A stretch of DNA of 64,000 nt from Amia ocellicauda (GCF_036373705.1 NC_089863.1:22380619-22444618); one strand, 5' to 3'; positions 1-11,335 are shown, counted from the stretch's first letter. Notes: a model not told the origin generated them from the sequence alone. Made by a program: numbers and translations.

Positions 1-1150
1 TTAGGGGAATGTCTCTCAAAATTCAGGAAATCTGCAACTGTTGCTTTCCTAGGAATGAGAAAAGATAAAGGTTTAGTACACAGTTCTCCTGGATTATAAT
101 TTTTAACTTGTGAACAATGTTTCCATCTAGTACCCCCCTCCTGTCCGTCAATACAAACCGAAGTGTCTGTAGAAAGAAGGACATTATGTGGTCCTGTCCA
201 TTTGGGCCTGAGCCCTGGTCTGCTTGGAAATTTTTCACACATTACTTGTGAACCAACCTCAGGAAGTGTTGTTGGCATTTCCTCTTTGAGTTCCAAGTCT
301 CTGAGGGACTGGAGATCACGTGCTTGTGATCTAAGTTTTTTTAAGTGTGTACATAGCTGTGCCACATACTGTTTAAGATGGTCTTTGAATGGAGCACTGG
401 GATCAATGGGACCCCAGATGCCAGCAGGGAGTTGCATAGCTCTCCCTGTCATTAACTCATATGGAGAAAGCTGAGTACTCCGATTAGGTGATGCTCTAAG
501 TTTATACAGCACAGCGGGGAGTGCTACTCTCCATCCCTTGCCTGTAGTTAACAGGGCTTTTGCCAAACTTTTCTTCAGTGTCCGGTTAGTGCTCTCCACT
601 AAGCCTGAACTCTGAGGGTGATAAGGTATATGAAATCGTTGTTTTACCCCAGCAGTAAACATGCTTCCTTCATCACCTTACCGGTGAAATGAGTCCCTTG
701 ATCTGAGTCCATTTGACGGGGCACACCCCATCGAGGAATAACCTCAGTTGCTAGGACTCGTGCTGCAGTGGTGGCAGAGCAGTCCCTGCAGGGGAAAGCC
801 TCAACCCATTTTGTGAAATGGTCAATTATTACCAAGCAATAGGATGTCCCATGACATTTTGTCAGGGGTCCTGTAAAGTCAATTTGAATATTTTCCCACG
901 GACCTCGAGGCCGGGGCTGGTGTGATTTAGTGACTTTGATCGGTTTACCTGGGTTTACTTGTGCGCAAGGAATACACTGTTGACACCACTTCGCAGTGTC
1001 CCTGCCTATGCCAGGCCACCACCAGTGTTCACGCAATTGAGTTAACATGGCCTTGCGACCCGTGTGAGCTGGGCCATGGTACTGGTCCAGAAGCATTGAC
1101 CTAATACACTGGGGTGCTAATACACATTGTAAGTTAGGACTTCGCCACAA
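1..1150 (-). pseudogene. ERV copy A integrase, frameshifted and partial
   Basis: Integrase region of pol, in two open segments that overlap at 644-662 in different frames. The upstream segment (644-1150) has the HHCC zinc-binding domain (HTG, WWWPG, then CQQC-x2-CAQ) and the first two catalytic aspartates (IDFTGPL and DSDQG). The downstream segment (from 662 to the edge) carries the catalytic glutamate (GLVEST) and the C-terminal DNA-binding part. The frame break therefore falls between the second D and the E of the DDE triad. Copy B has the same break at the equivalent place, so it was inherited by both. The extreme C terminus is outside the window. Confidence 0.88.
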
Positions 1151-1229
1151 ACCGTCTGAGTGTACTGCACCTCCCTTAACCCACTCTTGTACTTCATTCT
1201 TCTCACAGTCTTTCTGTAGCTGTGCGAGG

Positions 1230-3030
1230 TCAGAATTTTTTTTCTAGGATACTCGCAAGTTTACTAGAGCAGGGGAATCCTGATAACGTCACATGACTGC
1301 CTGTCTCTGCTGCCTTTCTCGCAGCTAGGTCTGCAAAGTGATTCCCACGGGTGCGCGGGCATCCATCATCAGAAAGACTCTGATGAGCTTTCACTTTAAC
1401 TACTGCTACCTTTTCTGGAAGGTGTGCTGCCTCAGCTAGGGCTATAACATACTCATAATGTTTGATTACTTCTCCTGCTGTTGTTATAAACCCTCTACAT
1501 TCCCAGGTTGCCATATAGTCGTGTACTACTCCAAATGCATAGCGACTGTCAGTGAAAATATTAACTTTAATGTCTTTCGCTATTTTTAATGACTCAGTCA
1601 ACGCCACGAGTTCTGCCACTTGGGCTGAACAGTGTCCTGGCAGGGATCCAGATTTTACAACGGTGCTGTCATCCAATACCACCGCCCACCCAGTGTGGGG
1701 GATTCCATCTATTATTTTCCTGGATCCATCAACATATAGTTCCAAGTCAGGGTCTGTGAGGGGGTTTTCTAGGAAGCGACTGTGGTCCTCCTGGAGCACC
1801 AGCTCAGAGCATGTATGCTCTTCTCCCTCCCCTAACATCCCATCTGCTGGGTTTACTCGTGTGTCTTTTATTATTTGTATGGATTTATCTCTGGGGAGCA
1901 AAACGGCTTCCCATCCAGCTCGTCTACTATCGGAGACTGAACGCAATTTGCCGGTGTGTAATAATTCAACTAACGTGTGTCCTGTATGCAGAATCAACTG
2001 TGTGTTCATTACAATCGGCTCGCATGCCTGCACTGCCCAAGAGGCACAGTCTACTGCTGCCATAAAGCGATGCATGCCTGCTGCTACCGTAGGTTGCTTT
2101 GTGGAGTAATAGGCGACGGGACGTTGCCTATCCCCATGTTCCTGTGTCAGAACTGCTGTATAATAGATCCCATCTTGGGAATAGTAGAGGTGAAATGGTT
2201 TAGTATGATCTGGTAACCCGAGGGCGGGGGCATTGCTGAGAGCCTGTTTTATTACACGATAGGCTATTTCCTGTTCATGTCCCCAGTCTATGGGGTCCAA
2301 GGGAGCCGGGCTTCCTTTGATTAACGCCTGTATCGGACCTGTGGCTTGTGTGAAATTAGGGATGAAAGTGCGGCAATAATTAAGGAGCCCCATAACTTTA
2401 CACACAGCCCTAACATTATGTGGTTTTGGCATATTTTGAATGGCTTCTTGCCTATTATGCGTTATAGATTTTTGTCCTTGTGAAATGTTGTGTCCGAGAT
2501 ATTGAACCTTAGTTAGGCCTATTTGTGCTTTCTTAGGGCTTGCTTTAAATCCTGCCTTTTGTAAGACACCGAGGACTGTAATTAATGCGCCTAAGTGTGC
2601 GGTCTCATCAGGAGACGCAATCAAAAGATCATCCACGTACTGGATGATTAAACTATCCCAGGGTGTCAGACCCATTGCTTCTAAAGTCTTGGCCATTGCC
2701 TGGTGAAAGAGTGTTGGGCTGTTGTGAAATCCCTGTGGCACTCTAGTCCATGTGTACTGTTTGTCGAATACAGTAAACGCACATTTATTTTGGGAATCAG
2801 AGTGGAGTGGCAGGCTCCAAAATCCATTGCTAATATCCAGGACCGTAAAAATAGAGTGTTCGGGTTTCAAATCGTTTTGAATTGGCTACAATCGGGTGTA
2901 ATCGGGGTGTAACTTTATTCAATTGTGTGTAATCAATTGTAAGTCGCCATGAGCCGTCTGGTTTTGCCACTGACCAGATTGGAGAATTAGTGGTTGAATG
3001 CGTTTCGCGTATTATTCCTTCATTTTGCAA
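1230..3030 (-). pseudogene. ERV copy A reverse transcriptase and RNase H, broken by an 11 bp deletion
   Basis: Homologous to the 603-residue open segment of copy B. Here it is split: residues for the N-terminal fingers read from 3030 and fail near 2870-2880, and the rest (1230-2870) is open through the YVDD catalytic motif and the RNase H domain (LYVDGS, AELVALTES, FTDSRYA). Compared with copy B, 11 bases are missing at about 2875-2885, which shifts the frame. The segment ends just after RNase H at an A8 tract on the coding strand, where the frame passes out of register with integrase. That second break is shared with copy B. Confidence 0.9.
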
Positions 3031-3116
3031 TGTTTGAATAATTGTCTGAACTGCCGTAAAAGCTTATGGTTTAATAGGATACTGTTTATGTGCTTTGTGT
3101 ACTGGACCTGGGATAA

Positions 3117-3557
3117 CTATAGGTTCAATTTGTGCCAGACCACAATCTTGTTAATGTGTTGCCCAAACATCAGGAAATGCCTGACACACGTGTCCAAGTG
3201 GTGTGTCTGGCCATATATGAGATGTTGACGGTGTGAGTGAGATACTAGCGCAATTTGTTGCGTATCTTTGTGTATCCTTTTTTTCCCGTGTATATTGGTC
3301 CATATTATGCGATTATTATTAGCATCCATTAGTGCGCCGGCTTCTCTAAGGATATCTATGCCAAATATTGTCCCCTCTGGGTTTTTACAACCCCAAAAAG
3401 ACACTGGAATTAGGAGATCGCCTATTTCTAGAAGATGAGGTATGCTGAGTGTGGCTGTGATACATGCGCCGCCTACACCTGAGATCTGTAGTCTGTGTTT
3501 AGTCAGTGGGAGGGGGAGATCGGTTATCGAGACAGAGGCACCTGTATCCACCAACAT
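3117..3557 (-). pseudogene. ERV copy A aspartic protease
   Basis: Retroviral protease segment, recognised by the catalytic LVDTGAS motif at its start and by its place between the nucleocapsid and reverse transcriptase. The first Met is inside the domain, so the true N terminus lies further upstream in the polyprotein. It lies in a different frame from both the zinc-knuckle segment upstream and the reverse transcriptase downstream. The same frame offsets are seen in copy B. The tail of the open segment after the protease core is probably out-of-frame reading into the start of reverse transcriptase. Confidence 0.8.
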
Positions 3558-3639
3558 TGAACACAGCCGACCCCCTAACAGTGCGGTTATGTGCCGACCT
3601 CGGGTGCCGAGGTGACCTATTTCCTATTTAGTTTCTCTG

Positions 3640-4794
3640 TCAGATCTCAGATGATCTGCAGAAGCTCCGCGTTTCCTCTGGGCTGCCTGGGTTTGTCTTG
3701 GTCTGATTCCAGGGCGCTTCGTGTTCGCCTGGAGCGCCTGCTTTCCAGCACTTGTCTCCCGTGTGCCCTGTCCTCCCACAGAAAGTGCACTTAGGGCGGG
3801 TTGATTTAGACCGACAGTCTTTAGCGACATGTCCTATTTTTCCGCAATTGTAACATTTACCTCCGTTTTGTGTAATGGCAGATATAGCTGCCACAGCATT
3901 TATTTTAGCTTTTGACTGCTTGTTTTCTACCTCTGAAGCCCATTGTACAATTGTACAGTCACACCCATATTGAGGATGTCTTGGTGTGCTTTACAAAACC
4001 CTTCTTTTAGTAATTTTAAAAAGATTGCATTATCACGTTCGGTGTCTGGCATTCCGGAGTGTTCTCTAAAAGTAGTGTACTTTCGTTCCGCATAATCGTA
4101 GCAAGTCTCTCCTGGCTTCTGTACGACGCCACAGACTATACCCCAATTTCCCTGTCCTGCTCCGAGAACTGTCTTTACAGCCGTGATGAAGTTAGTGATC
4201 CTTAGATTATTATTATCATTTCCAGCTGTTATCCAGGTACCATCCTGCTGGGCGGCTTTTAACCCGTCCCAGATTGGCCTTGGACATTTAGTTTTAATTA
4301 TTATATGTACGTCTCTAGCGTGCATTTGGTGTACATCTAACATCTCATAAAAATTTTCCCAGAAATCCAGATTCCCATGATTGGGTTTAAGTTTTGGAAG
4401 GTCGCTTAAAATTGTGTGTTTCTCTCCGGGTGTGAAGGGGCGATGCACCGACGTTGTTAATGCATAAAATTGTCCGTCTACATCGCGGTGTTTCCTTAGT
4501 GCGCGTCTCTATAGGTGCTAATTTTACTTTCTCTGACTTGAATGAACTCAAATCTGGGTAAAGTTTAGACTCTGTTCTATTATCAGTGGGGTTGTCTGAA
4601 TGTTTATATGGTGGAGGGGCAGAAGTTTTTCTCTCTCTTTTCCTTATTCCACCATTCTCTATGCTGTTTGGGAACCCAGTTAGGATCCCATCCTGCCTTT
4701 TCCATCTTAAGTTGAAGTTTCTTAAACTTCTCTTGTAGGTATTCACATATAGACACATCTTGTAATGCCATAATGCCAACCCTATCTTTGCCAA
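3640..4794 (-). pseudogene. ERV copy A gag, three segments in different frames
   Basis: Three consecutive open segments. 4387-4794 is the N-terminal (matrix-like) part and contains a PPPY motif, the type used as a late-budding domain. 3927-4448 is capsid-like. 3640-3894 is nucleocapsid with two CCHC zinc knuckles (CYNCGKIGHVAKDC and CTFCGRTGHTGDKC). Successive segments are in different frames, so this is not one intact gag. Two zinc knuckles are more than usual for gammaretroviruses, which generally have one. The capsid segment reads 6 residues further than in copy B, because copy B has an extra stop there. Confidence 0.82.
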
Positions 4795-5184
4795 TGATGG
4801 GGCTATATCGTTGGACTTTACAGTACCTCCAGTTCCGTCTGGTTATTGACTGCCACTAACTCTGGCCCTGGCGTACAATGATTTCCTTGCTTAACTTGGG
4901 GCTCAGCAGGCCTCGTAATCGTACCTTTCGGTTCCTTTGGTATCTCTCCCTGCAGATCTGTCTTACCTGGAGTTCACCCTACTGTGAACCTCCGCTGTAC
5001 AGTCAACCTTTCTATTTGTTTTACCTCTACCTCTCCACAGGTTCTCTATAAATTACAATCTGATAGCCAAACACAATCCCGAGATCAAATCTAAATATAC
5101 AGGGTGGTAATTTTTAAAGGTACTCACCCTTGCTTTGGTCCCGGGAGTGGAGGCAAGTTCAGATCCTCATTCGTGACGCCAAGT
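4795..5184 (-). other. ERV copy A 5' leader with primer-binding site
   Basis: Untranslated leader between gag and the 5' LTR. The primer-binding site is the 18 bases at 5164-5181, reading TGGCGTCACGAATGAGGA on the minus strand, three bases from the LTR edge. It begins with TGG, complementary to the CCA end of a tRNA. I could not assign the primer tRNA. The first seven bases fit an Asn-type site but the rest does not. The remainder would hold the packaging signal, which I cannot locate. Confidence 0.7.
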
Positions 5185-5767
5185 TGTAGAACCGTGTGGG
5201 AAATAAGAGGAGAAGTCGCAGAGATAAAGCAAATAGAACTTTAATGGAGCCGACTCGGAAGCTCCACGTCAGAAATAATTCCTTCAGTGAGACTTAATGT
5301 TTACAAACATGAGTACAACTTTATAGGAAAAATGACGTAACATCTTATGGCCGTTCATCCAATCAGAAGAAACAGGTCCGGGTCCGTTTTACGATCTGTC
5401 CTCCCATGAAGAGGTGATGGATCCAAAGCAGATGTCCGTCTTTGATGTGCACTAGGAAGATGCGATCCCACGGTCATCATTTACCTAGTGTCAATCGTTC
5501 TTTAACAGAAACAATTCCTGCCTATCTGGAGAAACGATTAAGTCATAAACAAATTCTCAGCAGACAGCTGTAGGCTATTTCGGCACTGTGTAATCTTTCA
5601 TTACTGACAGGAGTTTCTAACAAATCGACCTTGTTGACCCTTTACTTGTCCTGCTAAATCGAATGTGCTCAGTCTGTATACAAAACTACTTCTAATGCTA
5701 GTATTAATATAAAACATTATATAATAATCACAAAACACTTTCTTCAACTTCCTATACAGAGTCTTCA
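5185..5767 (-). repeat. 5' LTR of ERV copy A (583 bp)
   Basis: Begins TG and ends CA in either reading. On the minus strand U3 starts at 5767. A TATA-type box (TATAAAG, plus-strand 5319-5325) and an ATTAAA polyadenylation signal (plus-strand 5240-5245) lie about 80 bases apart, which fits a short R region. It is nearly identical to the 5' LTR of copy B (25456-26038) and closer to it than that LTR is to copy B's own 3' LTR. The host side is LINE sequence. Confidence 0.88.
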
Positions 5768-7104
5768 GAGAGTTAGTTGAAAATGCATGGGTATATTTTA
5801 AGAATATACTACTCAAGGCTCAGGAGCAATTTGTACCAAAACTTAGCAAATTGAGGAACAAAAAACACTGGCCAAAATGGTTTAATAGAGGTATGCAAAC
5901 AAAAATAAAGAGGAAGAAAATGTTGTATAGCGCATATAAAAGGGATGGTGATGAAACAAAATACATAGAATATGTTGAGCTGCAAAGAGATCTTAAGAAA
6001 GGGATCAGGAAAGCAAAGATGGAATTAGAAAGAAACATAGTTCTTGGAGCTCAAACCAATGCAAAGAGCTTTTTTCAATATCACAACAGCAAGCGGTTAA
6101 TAAAAGAGGAGGTGAAACAGATAAAGCGCAAAAACGGAGGTATCTTGGAAATTGAACAAGATGAGCAAATATTCTAAATGAGTATTTCACAGAGGTTTTT
6201 ACAAAAGAAAAAACAGATGACATGCCACAGGTTGACAATCAGTCCAGTCAAACCCTAAGAGAGATCAGGATAAATGAGGAGGAGGTACTAAAGGGACTAG
6301 CAGAATTAAAAACAAACAAATCACCTGGGCCAGATGGGATATTTCCAACAGTACTTCAAGAAAATAGGTGGCTCAGCAGATACAATCTTGGCAGCACAGG
6401 CTATTCAGAGGAACTTAGATAATATTTAGTTGTGGGCTGACACCTGGCAAATGAAATTCAATGTGTACAAGTGCAAGGTAATACATGCAGGTAACAAAAA
6501 TGTCCACTATAATTACACTATGGGAGGTAAAGATCTACATGAAGTAACGCATGAGAAAGACCTAGGAGTCTATGTGGACTCCTCACTTTCTCCATCCAAG
6601 CAATGTGGGGAAGCAATAAAGAAGGCAAACAGAATGCTAGGGTATATTGTCAAAAGTGTAGAATTTAAAACATGGGCAGTAATGTTAAGACTGTACAATG
6701 CGCTAGTTAGACCTCATCTGGAATACTGTGTACAGTTCTGGGCACCACACTTCAAAAAGGATATTGCTGCCTTAGAGGCAGTTCAGAGGAGAGCAAGGGA
6801 AAGTCCTACTCGGAGAGACTGAGGGAACTGAACCTTTTCACCCTGGAACAGAGGAGACTACCCGGGGACACAAATGGAAATTGGGCTTCAAGGCATTCAA
6901 AACGGAAAACAGGAGACACTTCTTTACACAGAGAGTAGTCACAATCTGGAATAAACTACCCAGCGATGTGGTTGAAGCTGAAAGTTTGGGAACATTTAAA
7001 AATGGTCTGGAATGGATCCTTGGATCACTTCGATATTAATGAACACCAAACGAGCACGATGGGTCGAATGGTCCCCTCTCATTTGTAAACTCTCTTATGT
7101 TCTT
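5768..7104 (+). mobile_element. CR1-like LINE fragment L1 (endonuclease end to 3' end)
   Basis: Starts abruptly at the LTR boundary inside the endonuclease C-terminal region and runs to the LINE 3' end, which closes with TCTTATGTTCTT. 5851-6177 keeps the endonuclease/RT linker open across a point where the other copies have a frameshift. The reverse transcriptase palm, including the FADD box, is missing: the junction is near 6363, where the PGPDGI motif region is joined to the GGSADT region. A second internal deletion near 6795-6865 removes part of the C-terminal domain. Non-functional. Confidence 0.85.
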
Positions 7105-7173
7105 AAAAGGGTCTGAAGCAGCATGAAAGAGCACACTAGGCAGCTGTGAGCAGACAGAGAGGGGAGTGTATTT

Positions 7174-7245
7174 TGTGTTGGCCGAGAATCGAACCCGGGT
7201 CAACTGCTTGGAAGGCAGCTATGCTAACCACTATACCACCAACAC
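7174..7245 (-). tRNA. tRNA-Gly (TCC)
   Basis: 72 bases on the minus strand. Acceptor GTGTTGG pairs fully with CCAACAC. Anticodon loop CTTCCAA gives TCC. The T arm has the standard TTCGATT loop. Compared with the vertebrate Gly-TCC pattern it carries compensating acceptor changes, which suggests it may still fold. No intron. It is the first tRNA after the LINE 3' end, an order kept in every unit. Confidence 0.88.
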
Positions 7246-7471
7246 CTAGAAACTAGTTCATCACCATATCTCACTGTGGTTGAACATGATTCCAGGATTG
7301 CAAAGTGGCAGGCAATTCGTTTTCCAAATTGCAATCGGTGAACATTTGGGAAGCCCTGCGTTATCTGCAGTTTCCTGTTCCTGAGTGCGGAAGGAAAATG
7401 TCCATTAGCATCTTTCCAGATTGCACTTTATTCAGACCTTTCCGAAATTAAACAAAACCAAAGTTGAAACA
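7246..7471. other. Spacer between tRNA-Gly and tRNA-iMet
   Basis: About 226 bases repeated in all units. No gene seen. Small open frames here and in its copies are out-of-frame readings of spacer plus tRNA sequence. Confidence 0.6.
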
Positions 7472-7543
7472 CACCAGAGGATGGTTTCAATCCATCGACC
7501 TCTGGGTTATGGGCCCAGCACGCTTCCGCTGCGCCACTCTGCT
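7472..7543 (-). tRNA. Initiator tRNA-Met (CAT), slightly degenerate
   Basis: 72 bases on the minus strand with initiator hallmarks: acceptor starting AGCAGAG, three G-C pairs beside the CAT anticodon loop, and an A in place of the usual T at the start of the T loop. This copy has a mismatch at acceptor pair 2, a changed discriminator and a T-loop change (GGATTGAAACC), so it is less conserved than the copies at 27766 and 33578. Confidence 0.8.
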
Positions 7544-7812
7544 CCTTGGGCACTCACCCACCTGTTAACATCACAGCCACTCCTATATTGCATATTGCAA
7601 GCAATACAAGTTTGCAAAGCCCTGCGTTATTTCCACTTTCCTGTTCAAGACTGCACACCGAGCTTCTCCATGCGCTGGGGCAGCTTTCCAGGTTTCAGTG
7701 CCTTCACATTTCACCCTGTATGTGCTGTGGGAAGCATCATGTCAATTGTTTTGTACTAAGCGGATCGGGGCTCAGTCTGAGCTCAGATCCGAGCTTAAAA
7801 ATGACCGTGCTT

Positions 7813-7885
7813 CTGAGCAGCTGGGACTCAAAGCCACACTCCCTGGCTTAGGAACCCAGTGTCTGATCCACTAGGACACTGGGGC
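7813..7885 (-). pseudogene. tRNA-Arg (CCT) pseudogene
   Basis: Matches vertebrate tRNA-Arg-CCT from the 5' acceptor (GCCCCAG) through the anticodon loop TTCCTAA to the T arm. The 3' acceptor strand is missing: just past the T arm the sequence jumps to unrelated spacer. The last anticodon-stem pair is G-G. The copy at 13528-13600 retains the 3' acceptor strand, which shows what was lost here. Confidence 0.7.
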
Positions 7886-8345
7886 TCAGCCAGACAGTAT
7901 CGGAAAATGGAAATAAATTAATTAATTAATAAATAAAAAGATGCTGCGCGTTACACAATAGACACCAGGTAAAGAAGTGAATAGTTACAGGATCTGTCAC
8001 GTAAGCTCCTCAACTTGAAACGGGCATGTACGAACTCCTGTGAAATAACACGAGATGGATAACTCCCCCTTCTCTGCTGCAGCAGAATGTGACTACCTAT
8101 TGCGCAGATTATTGCGTCAATTGATTCGAAATGAGGGCTGGCATTTGTCACCAATGTGTCTCGTTTTATTTCTGAAATATAACTCCCAGAAAATATTGTC
8201 TGTGTTTTTGAAATTGAATAACCTCAAAAGAAAGAAATGATCCAGTCAATTGCTAAAGAAGAGTCTTGCCGCAGCATTCTGGAATGAAGAAAAGAATGAA
8301 ATGACAAGTACAATCAAATCAAGAAAGAGAGCGGGCTTTGTCGGA
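7886..8345. other. Spacer between tRNA-Arg pseudogene and tRNA-Gly-CCC
   Basis: Repeated in all units. Contains a short A/T-rich tract of AATA/AATT repeats at about 7910-7938. No protein or RNA gene recognised. Confidence 0.6.
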
Positions 8346-8416
8346 TGTGCCAGCCGGGAATCGAACCCGAGTCACAAGAATGGGAATCTTGTATGATACC
8401 ACTACACCACTGGCGC
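8346..8416 (-). tRNA. tRNA-Gly (CCC)
   Basis: 71 bases on the minus strand. Anticodon loop TTCCCAT gives CCC. The T arm has TTCGATT. Acceptor GCGCCAG pairs with CTGGCAC except for a C-A mismatch at pair 2, which the other full copies do not have. Probably a weakened copy. Confidence 0.8.
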
Positions 8417-9115
8417 TGCTGGGGAAGCTCTGGCTTGCGTCCTTGAAGCAAATTCATAGAAAGCGTCCCATGGGGCAAGATGATGTCTTAATGATTATCC
8501 TTATTAGTCTGTTGTCGATCTGCTTAATACGTACCTAGCCAATCACTACATCACAGGTGCAGAGACAATCAGTATGAAGGCGAACACGATTTCGTTAACG
8601 TGTGCCCATTTACAAGTTCAATGAATGTATACATAAATAAAGCAGATCTGGGTTTTCCTATGAAACATTAAGGACTGGTTTCATAAATGCGTCCATAAGT
8701 CCATAAACGCCACGAGTGCAACGTGCAACTCTATTGTAGCTGCTGTTACTGTACGATTCATCGTGATACGTGTGTGTTTTATTTCAGCTGTAACTCGCCC
8801 TGGTTAAGCACGTCTACGGTGTAATTTAAAAATATTACAGAAATTGTCGTTTGCAGTTACAAATCTGTAGTAAGAGTGATACGTTAAGGGAGTCAAGTTC
8901 AGCAATTTAAAATACAAATCTACTAGCACATATCTTGATAAAGATTACAATAATAACAATAATAATAATACATAGCAAATATTTATTTTAGTGTTGCACA
9001 TGGAAAGTTTTCTTACAGTAACTTCTGAATATAATGTTGTCTATACCCTTTTAGCTATTCGTAATATCTCTTAACAGAAACTTGTATATTTTTAGCTGTC
9101 TCCAATCATCTAAAG
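8417..9115. other. Spacer with hAT-derived remnant
   Basis: 8417-8809 is unit spacer without a recognised gene. From about 8810 the sequence is homologous to the inside of the hAT element at 15444-16350, including an (AAT)n-rich tract near 8950-8972. It stops at 9115, where LINE L2 begins. The tRNA-Ala and Tc1 parts seen in other units are absent here. Confidence 0.65.
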
Positions 9116-9505
9116 CAGAAGTATTTACAAGTTGCCACAGAGAGAGACCGGAGAGTACAGGTGAGAGGTAGCCATCTTGTTGTTTGACTAGTTTCAGAAT
9201 AGTCTTAGCATTGCTCATTTTGTTTTAAGTTTGCCTTAAATTGACATTAGCATTGTCTGTAGTTTGCCTAAATTGAAGCCAATTCAGTTCAGCTGCTGAG
9301 TTGGTGAAAGTAAACAGGTTGTAGAAGGGAGTTTCTGTCTAGGACTAGCAGGAATTATGTTGTAGGAGGAGCCAGGTGGGGCCAATTAGGTGTGAATTGG
9401 GGGTAGGTAGACAAAAGCTACTTAAAGCAGCTGTTGAGAAAGAGCTGTGCTGTTTTTCGCTGACAAAAGTTAGGCAGTTGACTAGCAGCAGGAACCAAGA
9501 GAAGT

Positions 9506-9534
9506 ACAAACAAACAAACAAACAAACAAACAAA
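9506..9534 (+). repeat. (CAAA)n microsatellite in LINE 5' region
   Basis: Seven copies of a CAAA tetranucleotide immediately before the ORF1 start of L2. Not seen at the equivalent place in L5 or L9. Confidence 0.9.
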
Positions 9535-9551
9535 AAGTAACATTTAGAAGC

Positions 9552-10104
9552 ATGTGGCCACTACAGTGTCAGGTTTGCAGAATGATTGCCTTCCTGGATG
9601 AACTCATCCAAGAAGGCTTCATATGAGAACGTTGTCGGCAGGTTGAAATCCTAGAGATCAATTGATCTTGAGGCTCAGCTTGTCGATCTGCGCTGTATTA
9701 GGGATATAGAAGAATTGGTCAATCAGCCCATGAGAGAGATGGTGTGCACGCCAAAACCTAGGAGAGTTGAGACCTTAGAGCAGGACAGCGTAGAGAACTG
9801 CTGGGTTACAGTAGGTCGTAACCGCAGAAAAGGGCGTGCACACCCCGTAGAGACACCCCAAGAGCTTGAATTGCCCAACAGGTTCCAACTGCTGGACACC
9901 GAGTTGGACAGTGACAGCTCAGAGGGTGATGGGGGGCAGTTGAGCACCAGAGCACCATGGTGCCCAATCCCCCCCCAGACGAAGGAGGTAGTTATAGTAG
10001 GAGACTCAATTCTTAGAGGTGTAGATCACACAGTGTGTTCTAGTGACATGGAGACCCGCATTGGTATCTTGCCTGCCTGGTGCTCAGGTTGCAGATCTCC
10101 CTAA
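9552..10104 (+). pseudogene. LINE L2 ORF1 relic (CxxC plus esterase-like segment)
   Basis: An ATG at 9552 opens a short frame with a CQVC motif that stops at a TGA about 24 codons later. The rest of ORF1 is readable from 9715 and includes the acidic LDSDSSEGDGG stretch and a VIVGDSILRGVD segment. That segment resembles the SGNH/esterase-like part found in some CR1 ORF1 proteins. It ends early at 10104. Broken, with no expected product. Confidence 0.7.
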
Positions 10105-10447
10105 ACTAGTAGACGGGCTACTGGCCAAATCCGGGGGGAATCCACTGGTCATGGTCAGGGAGACAGGCAGAGATTAGAAAGTTTAACACGTGGTTGAAAG
10201 CTTGGTGTAGGGAAGAGGGGTTTAGGTTTATGGAGCATTGGTCTTTCTTCTGGGATAGATGGGACCTGTACAAACCGGACGGTCTACATCTAAACAGAAG
10301 GGGGGCTAATGCATTGGAAGAGCGTATGTGCAGTGAAATTGAGAATCATTTAAACTAGGAACCAGGGGGGCAGGGAGCTTTGACAATGGGAGATGTTCCA
10401 CTAAGGAAAGGAAACCAAGGGAAACTGCCAGTAGGAAAGTCCTGAAA

Positions 10448-11335
10448 TGTTTGTACCTCAATGCCAGGAGTATAAGGAACAAGATGTTAGACTTGGAAGC
10501 CACAGTGCTGGTGTGTGACTATGATGTTGTAGGAGTGACAGAAACATGGCTTACAGAAAATGATGGGGATGAATACAAGTTGGAAGGATACACACAGTTT
10601 AGGTGAGACAGGCAAAATCGAAGAGGGGGTGGGGTAGCATTATATGTGAAAAATGACATTGAGGCAGAAGAACTTGTATTAGATCCCAGTAATGGAACAG
10701 AATCTTTGTGGGTGAAACGTTTGAACAAGAGATCTGGAGGATTAGCGGTAGGAGTGTGTTACAGGCCACCAAACTCAGATTTTCAGAAAGATGCTGCATT
10801 GTACAGTGTAATCAGGACTGCATGTAGCAAGGATGTGGCTGTTATAATGGGGGATTTCAATTTCCCAAACTAAGACTGGGAAAGCCCAGTGGGGACTACA
10901 GAAGCAGAAATGGAAATGGTTGAGATGGTAAATGACTGCTTTCTAACTCAATTTGTCAGGGAACCAACCAGAGAGAGCGCATGTATTGACTTGATCTTTT
11001 CAAATGACCAAGATAGAGTCAGGGGGACAGTAGTTAGAGAACCAATGGCAAATTGTGATCACAATATGGTTATCTTTGAGGCATTCTTTCAAAAAACAAG
11101 GTCCAAGTCTAAAACAATGGTCTACAATTTTAGAAAAGCAAATCTTGAAGATATGAGACTGCACTTAGAAGAGGTAGACTGGAGCACACTGGATACAGAG
11201 TTAGTTGAAAATGCATGGGTATATTTTAAGATTATACTAATCGAGGCTCAGGTCCAATTTGTACCAAAACTTAGCAAATTGAGGAACAAAAAACATTGGC
11301 CAAAATGGTTTAATAGAGGTATGCAAAAAATATAA
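10448..11335 (+). pseudogene. LINE L2 AP endonuclease relic
   Basis: Motifs in order: LNARSIRNK, VTETWL, GVCYRPPN, IMGDFNFPN and CDHNMV, the pattern of an apurinic-type LINE endonuclease that nicks the target site. Interrupted by a TGA near 10605 and a TAA at 10871. The C-terminal part is open at 10889-11335. Confidence 0.8.

Larger units (their letters stand above)
1..5767 (-). mobile_element. Endogenous retrovirus copy A (class I-like), cut by left window edge
   Basis: Read on the minus strand the order is 5' LTR, primer-binding site, gag, protease, reverse transcriptase/RNase H, integrase. The env and 3' LTR lie beyond the left edge. It matches copy B (18015-26038) almost base for base, with an offset of 20260 up to about 2870 and 20271 beyond it, the difference being an 11 bp deletion in this copy. 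The reading frame changes several times between gag, pro and pol, so it cannot make a complete Gag-Pol as written. YVDD reverse transcriptase and an HHCC/DDE integrase place it among orthoretroviruses, nearest gamma/epsilon types by general look. Its right flank is LINE sequence. Confidence 0.93.

Noticed and set aside
1552-2109. 185-codon plus-strand frame over retroviral pol
   Set aside because: Antisense shadow of RT/RNase H, seen equally in copy B.
8338-8538. 66-codon open frame repeated in several units (starting MSD)
   Set aside because: It reads through the tRNA-Gly-CCC gene on the opposite strand; conservation is due to the tRNA.
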